DNA of 64,000 bases from Stictocephala bisonia (taxonomy: Eukaryota; Arthropoda; Insecta; Hemiptera; Membracidae). Of this stretch, positions 60,583-64,000 are shown in pieces. A program made the position numbers and the translations under genes. The notes below the pieces were generated by a model that searched no databases, was not told the DNA's origin, and saw only the letters and a list, made by a program, of their open reading frames with translations. Location: contig JAQJVL010000047.1 of the NCBI GenBank assembly GCA_035578905.1, positions 2,044,384 to 2,108,383 of the forward strand, given 5' to 3'. The stretch's first letter is position 1, and every line of letters starts with the position of its first letter.

Positions 60583-61501
60583 GAGCAGGCGGAGGCCATT
60601 AGGAGGCTGTGTTTGTGGTTTCCTGATGTGCTTACGGTTGAGCTTGGGGTCACTTCTCTTCTGGAGTATGAGATCCACCTCACCGATTCTCAGCCTGTTA
60701 GAAGTCATCCGTACAAACGTGCTCCCCCAAAGATGGAGGTTATGAGGGCTATGATTGAAGATCTTCTGAGCAAGGGTGTGATTGAACCGTCTCGTTCCGC
60801 TTATGCCAGTCCAGCTTTTCTTGTGCCCAAGCCTAATGGTAAATCTAGGCTTGTGATGGATTATCGGAGGCTCAACGCTAAGGTCGCTATTGACACGGTA
60901 CCTCTGCCTGATTTGCATTCTGCGTTTGATTGGTTCGATAAGGCTATGTTTTTCAGTGTTTTTGATTTGAACCAGGCCTACCATCAGATTCCATTGAAGA
61001 AGGAATCACGGCCTATGACTAGCTTCTGTGTTCCCTGGAATCTCTATCAGTTCACTAGGGTTCTTATGGGTCTTGCTGTGGGTGCCCAGACTCTCACTCG
61101 TCTGCTTGATTCCATCTTCCATGATGTGAAATTCAAGTTTGTCTTCAATTACCTGGACGACCTTCTTATCTACAGTGAGACTTTCGGGGAACACATGCAA
61201 TATCTGGAGGAAGTTCTTAGTCGCCTTAAAATCAGCTGGCCTTACCGTCAATCCAGAGAAAGTCACTTTTGCTCGTCCTGAGATTTCTTTTCTGGGTCAT
61301 CTCATATCTTCTCGAGGCGTCTGCATAGATCCTGCGAGGACCCAGGGCATTCGGGATTTTCCTCCTCTCAGAGATGCCAAGGGGATTGGCCGGTTTGTGG
61401 GGATGGTGAATTTTTACCGTCGGTTCATCCCTAACGTGGCCGAGCTTGCTGCCCCGTTGAACGAGTTGCGAAAGAAAGGTGTCCCTTTTGTGTGGGGCTA
61501 A
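60583..61501 (+). pseudogene. pol: Reverse transcriptase domain of pol, frameshifted
   Basis: Copies the element's RNA into DNA. Palm and finger motifs are present in order: SPAFLVPKPNGKSRLVMDYR, then FSVFDLNQAYHQIPL with the first catalytic Asp, then NYLDDLLIY with the catalytic Asp pair (YLDD at 61150-61161). The thumb/connection has FLGHLISSRGV and FVGMVNFYRRFIP, typical of Ty3/gypsy. Reading stays in one phase until about 61225, then shifts into the next phase. A TAA at 61499-61501 stops that phase just before the AQQTAFDAL segment. Near 61550 it shifts back. The three catalytic Asp are intact, but the protein cannot be made whole. Confidence 0.93.
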
Positions 61502-61560
61502 GCTCAGCAGACTGCCTTTGATGCTCTCAAGGAGGCTATCATGCAACCTCCTTCCTGCGT

Positions 61561-62000
61561 ATGCCGGATTTTAGCAGAGAATTCGTTCTTCAGACTTATG
61601 CCTCCTCCTCCGCCATTGCTGCTGTTCTTTCTCAGGAGTTTGATGGGGTCAGGCAGCCCATCGCTTTTGCTTCGAGGACGTTGTATCACCAGGAAAAGAA
61701 AGCTTCCTCCATCTATGAGTTAGAGTGTCTGGCTGTTGTCTTTGGTACGGACAAGTTTCGGCGTTTCTTGGAACACACTGAGTTCTTGCTGGAGACGGAC
61801 AATCAGGCACTATCTTGGCTTCTTGCCCATCCCAGACAGCTTGGGAAAATTGGTCGCTGGGTGGTCAAAATTTCTGCTTTTAAGTTCCGAGTCCAACATC
61901 TTAGGGGTACCCAGAATGTCATCGCGGATGCTCTTTCCCGCATGTATCACGAACCCAGTGATCCACCTACTGGCTACCCTCCTAACAACCCTTTGTCCAA
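61561..62000 (+). pseudogene. pol: RNase H domain of pol with lost catalytic Asp
   Basis: Degrades the RNA strand of RNA-DNA hybrids. It has the family pattern REFVLQT-x-ASSSAIAAVLSQ. The residue after QT is Tyr (TAT, 61597-61599) where the first catalytic Asp is expected, one base change away from GAT. Further motifs are intact: SSIYELECLAVV with the Glu, LETDNQALSWLL with the second Asp, and NVIADALSRM with the last Asp. The frame is open onwards into the integrase tail. Coding resumes here after the frame change near 61550, so the Met at 61561 is an internal residue and not a start. Confidence 0.9.
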
Positions 62001-62415
62001 CTTGTGGAGGCTAGAGGATCTTCTACCTACGCCAGGTGCCACTGACGTAGTGTCCACGTGGCGGGCTGCTCGGCGCAACCTGCTACGTGCTAGAGAGAGA
62101 GTAAGGAGGAGGTATGATAAGGGTCGTACTCCTAACCCTTTTCAGGTTGGAGATCTGGTTCTTTGTCAGGCTCACCCGGTCAGTTCGGCCGCGGAACGAA
62201 GAGCTGCAAAGTTGTGCTATCGGTGGTCTGGTCCCCACCGCATCGCTAGGTTTTTGTCACCGGTGACTGCTCTGCTGGTTGATCCCCAGTCAGGCAGGGT
62301 GTACAGGAAAGCCCATGTGTCCCAGCTTAAGGCTTTCCTGGGAACGGTTGATCCAGGAGTTGGTGTTCCTGGGGGGTTTCTTGGGGCAAGGAGATTGATC
62401 ACCTCTGCGCCCTAG
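62001..62415 (+). pseudogene. pol: Integrase C-terminal remnant, catalytic core deleted
   Basis: Directly after the RNase H tether the frame jumps to WRAARRNLLRARERVRRRYD, PFQVGDLVLCQAHP and HRIARFLSPVTALLVDP, which is the end of a Ty3/gypsy integrase. The HHCC zinc-binding domain and the DDE catalytic core, normally some 350-400 residues, are absent. The join near 62003 keeps the reading frame. The ending VYRKAHVSQLKAFLG is typical; a stop follows at 62413-62415. Without the core, this copy could not insert itself. Confidence 0.88.
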
Positions 62416-62617
62416 GTGGCTGTTCTGAGAGAGTCTCCTTCTCTCTTTTATAGTCGGGCCCGACCGTCACGGTAGTTCGCTCCCTGTTCGAGGGGTTTCC
62501 CCTCTTAGATTCTCTTTGGCGTCCTTGGAGCACCACTCTTTGGAAGTTTCTTCTTCTTCTGTTTGGTTCCCTGAGGTACCGAGTTTTCTCCCCTGCCTGG
62601 GTGTGTTGAGGTTTTGC
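62416..62617 (+). other. 3' untranslated region of the Ty3/gypsy element
   Basis: About 200 bp between the pol stop and the polypurine tract. It has a C/T-rich stretch and gggcccgaccgtcacgg but no gene. Confidence 0.6.
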
Positions 62618-62627
62618 AGAGGGAGGT
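62618..62627 (+). promoter_or_regulatory. Polypurine tract of the Ty3/gypsy element
   Basis: agagggaggt directly precedes the 3' LTR, the position of the plus-strand primer. Confidence 0.75.
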
Positions 62628-62929
62628 TGTACCGGGTCGTTTGACCAGTACGATTCGTTACTTTCGTCGTGGTCTGCCGGGCTGCCTGAGACCACTCGTG
62701 CCCGGCGATTCGCTTTTCTATGGTGGCCGTTGGCTCGGACTCGTTCGTTCCTTGTTCCAGCTCTGGTCTGTCAGGTTGGCCGTCATTTGTGGTTCTCCGC
62801 CTCGAGTCAAATCATGTCCGGCTAGAGACTCCCTAAACGTAAGTGTTCATTTTGTAATTTCTAATATCTAATCACCCTTTTGGTGAAAATACTTTGTTTA
62901 AATTTTTATATTAGTTAGGCCCTATTTTT

Positions 62930-62961
<32 letters not shown>

Positions 62962-63694
62962 CATAGTTAGAATCAGTAATTATTTTGTGTGCCTAAGTTT
63001 TTTTATACTGTTTAAATTAAGGAATTGTTCAAATTATTGTTTAGGCATAGTGATATAGTTAGAGTTAGTTATTTATTTCTTCGTGTAGTGTATTATGGAT
63101 GTCTTGAAGGGACTTTTTACTAGAACCGGTACCGTGTTATATATTTTTTTTAAATTCTTTAATTTTTAAACTTTCACCAAAAGGGGATTCTTGTTCTTTT
63201 ACGTAACTTCCTATTCGGAGCCGCCCAGGGATTCCGGCTTACTCCCTGGCCTTGGTGGAATCATGGGATGTGGGCTAAATTGCCGGGTTAATTGGTGTTA
63301 CTAAAATTTTTATAAATTTTCACCTTTAATTTGTTCTTTAATTTCTTACGTTTTGGGTGTCTCAGGCTAGGCTGCAGATAGGCCATGTAGCTGTAATTGT
63401 TAATTTTGGTATTTGTAGAGTTTGTTGTTTTTGTAGCTTTGTATTATCTTGTTAATTTTAGTGTTTCTTGTTATTTATTTAAGTGCAATCGATATTGTGG
63501 CCCTCTGCCCATTTATATTGTGGCCTTCCGCCTGCCAGTTTTGCATTTTTGACTTGGAAATAAATTAGTTTTGCTCAGCTGCCGAGTTTCAATTTGACCC
63601 TCCAACTGCCATCCGTGATCCCATCGCTTGACTTGTTTTGAGCCATCCCCCCAGTTGGCACGCTTTCCAGTTTTGGTGGGGGAGATGGGTCTCA
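62628..63694 (+). mobile_element. 3' LTR of the Ty3/gypsy element
   Basis: 1067 bp, starting tgtaccgggtcgtttgacc and ending gggtctca. It is longer than the 5' LTR mainly because of a larger T-run (62932-62960). The terminal hairpin has one mismatch here (ccagtac). The AATAAA at 63559-63564 would serve for 3' processing of the element transcript. Confidence 0.95.
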
Positions 63695-63698
63695 ATAC

Positions 63699-64000
63699 AG
63701 ACTTTAAATACGCGAAACAAGTTTTACTGAAGACAGTTTTTTATTGAGACTGTTGCTAAAACTAATGTAACCTTTCTCTCAAAAACAAAAGTTATATTAG
63801 TTAATATTATATAAATAGTTTTTTAATTAACATAAGACGTGTTGGTACATACACAGTACAAGTAAACGTCACACAACAGAAATGTATTACAATTTAAGCA
63901 CTAAATGCAAAAATATACTAAAGTACAAGTTAAAAATGCACAATTTAAGCACAAAATGCACAAATACTCAACAACAAGTCATGTCTTCAACAACATTCAA
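63699..64000. other. Flanking DNA right of the Ty3/gypsy element
   Basis: AT-rich. caatttaagcac with the following aaaatgcacaaatac-like bases occurs twice about 51 bp apart (near 63890 and 63941), a short tandem duplication. No gene. Confidence 0.6.

Larger units (their letters stand above)
57277..63694 (+). mobile_element. Ty3/gypsy LTR retrotransposon, 6.4 kb, inactive
   Basis: Complete ends: two 1.06-kb LTRs beginning tgtaccgggtcgtttgacc and ending gggtctca, a target duplication ATAC (57273-57276 and 63695-63698), a primer-binding site after the first LTR and a purine tract before the second. The interior of 4.3 kb has, in order, gag with a zinc knuckle, aspartic protease, reverse transcriptase (YLDD), RNase H and the C-terminal end of integrase. 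This order is that of Ty3/gypsy. GC is far higher inside the genes than in the surrounding DNA. Most of the coding sequence falls in one frame with short excursions, suggesting that the parent had one long gag-pol frame. At least two frameshift pairs, several stops and an integrase deletion make this copy defective. Confidence 0.95.

Overview
This is a 64-kb stretch of an AT-rich, repeat-dominated animal genome in which I find no intact host protein-coding gene. Several signs point to an animal, most likely an insect: long unique AT-rich DNA between many unrelated tandem arrays, a tRNA-derived SINE, LINE-type 3' tails, and an LTR retrotransposon whose primer-binding site matches animal initiator-Met tRNA. 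A hemipteran is possible, but that is only an impression. Almost everything that can be named is a tandem repeat, a mobile element or an element relic.

Layout. 1-3893: end of a large 31/33-bp satellite that runs off the left edge. 3894-13431: gene-free DNA with a duplicated GA microsatellite locus near 7.0-7.6 kb. 13432-17733: three unrelated tandem arrays (71, 66 and about 153 bp units). 17734-24480: gene-free DNA holding a LINE-like 3' end (minus strand), a possible decayed SINE, an imperfect inverted repeat of about 545 bp and a 110-bp tandem array. 24481-33290: a 36-bp minisatellite split by an 8.4-kb LTR element on the minus strand. That element has 1.01-kb LTRs that are about 98% alike, a Lys-type primer-binding site, an ACGT target duplication and a coiled-coil gag-like gene, but no visible pol. 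It carries its own nested insertion of about 1.65 kb. 33291-43905: mostly unannotatable, with a 35-bp array and a small 36-bp minisatellite. 43906-52325: a 103-bp higher-order satellite. Its middle (46656-51012) is homopolymer-ridden sequence that looks like failed consensus rather than biology. The array is also interrupted by a 64-bp retroposon tail and a tRNA-Leu-like SINE. 52326-57272: gene-free. 57277-63694: a Ty3/gypsy retrotransposon on the plus strand, with 1.06-kb LTRs, an ATAC target duplication, and gag, protease, RT, RNase H and integrase C-terminal remains.

How the parts relate. The two LTR elements are both non-autonomous today, for different reasons. The minus-strand one has no recognisable enzymes. 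The plus-strand one has frameshifts, stops, a lost RNase H aspartate and a missing integrase core. Both have nearly identical LTRs, so both inserted recently and probably relied on proteins made elsewhere. The tandem arrays act as insertion sites: the array sequence allows the empty sites of the LTR element, the SINE and the LINE tail to be inferred. Functional calls rest on motifs read by eye. No database comparison was possible.
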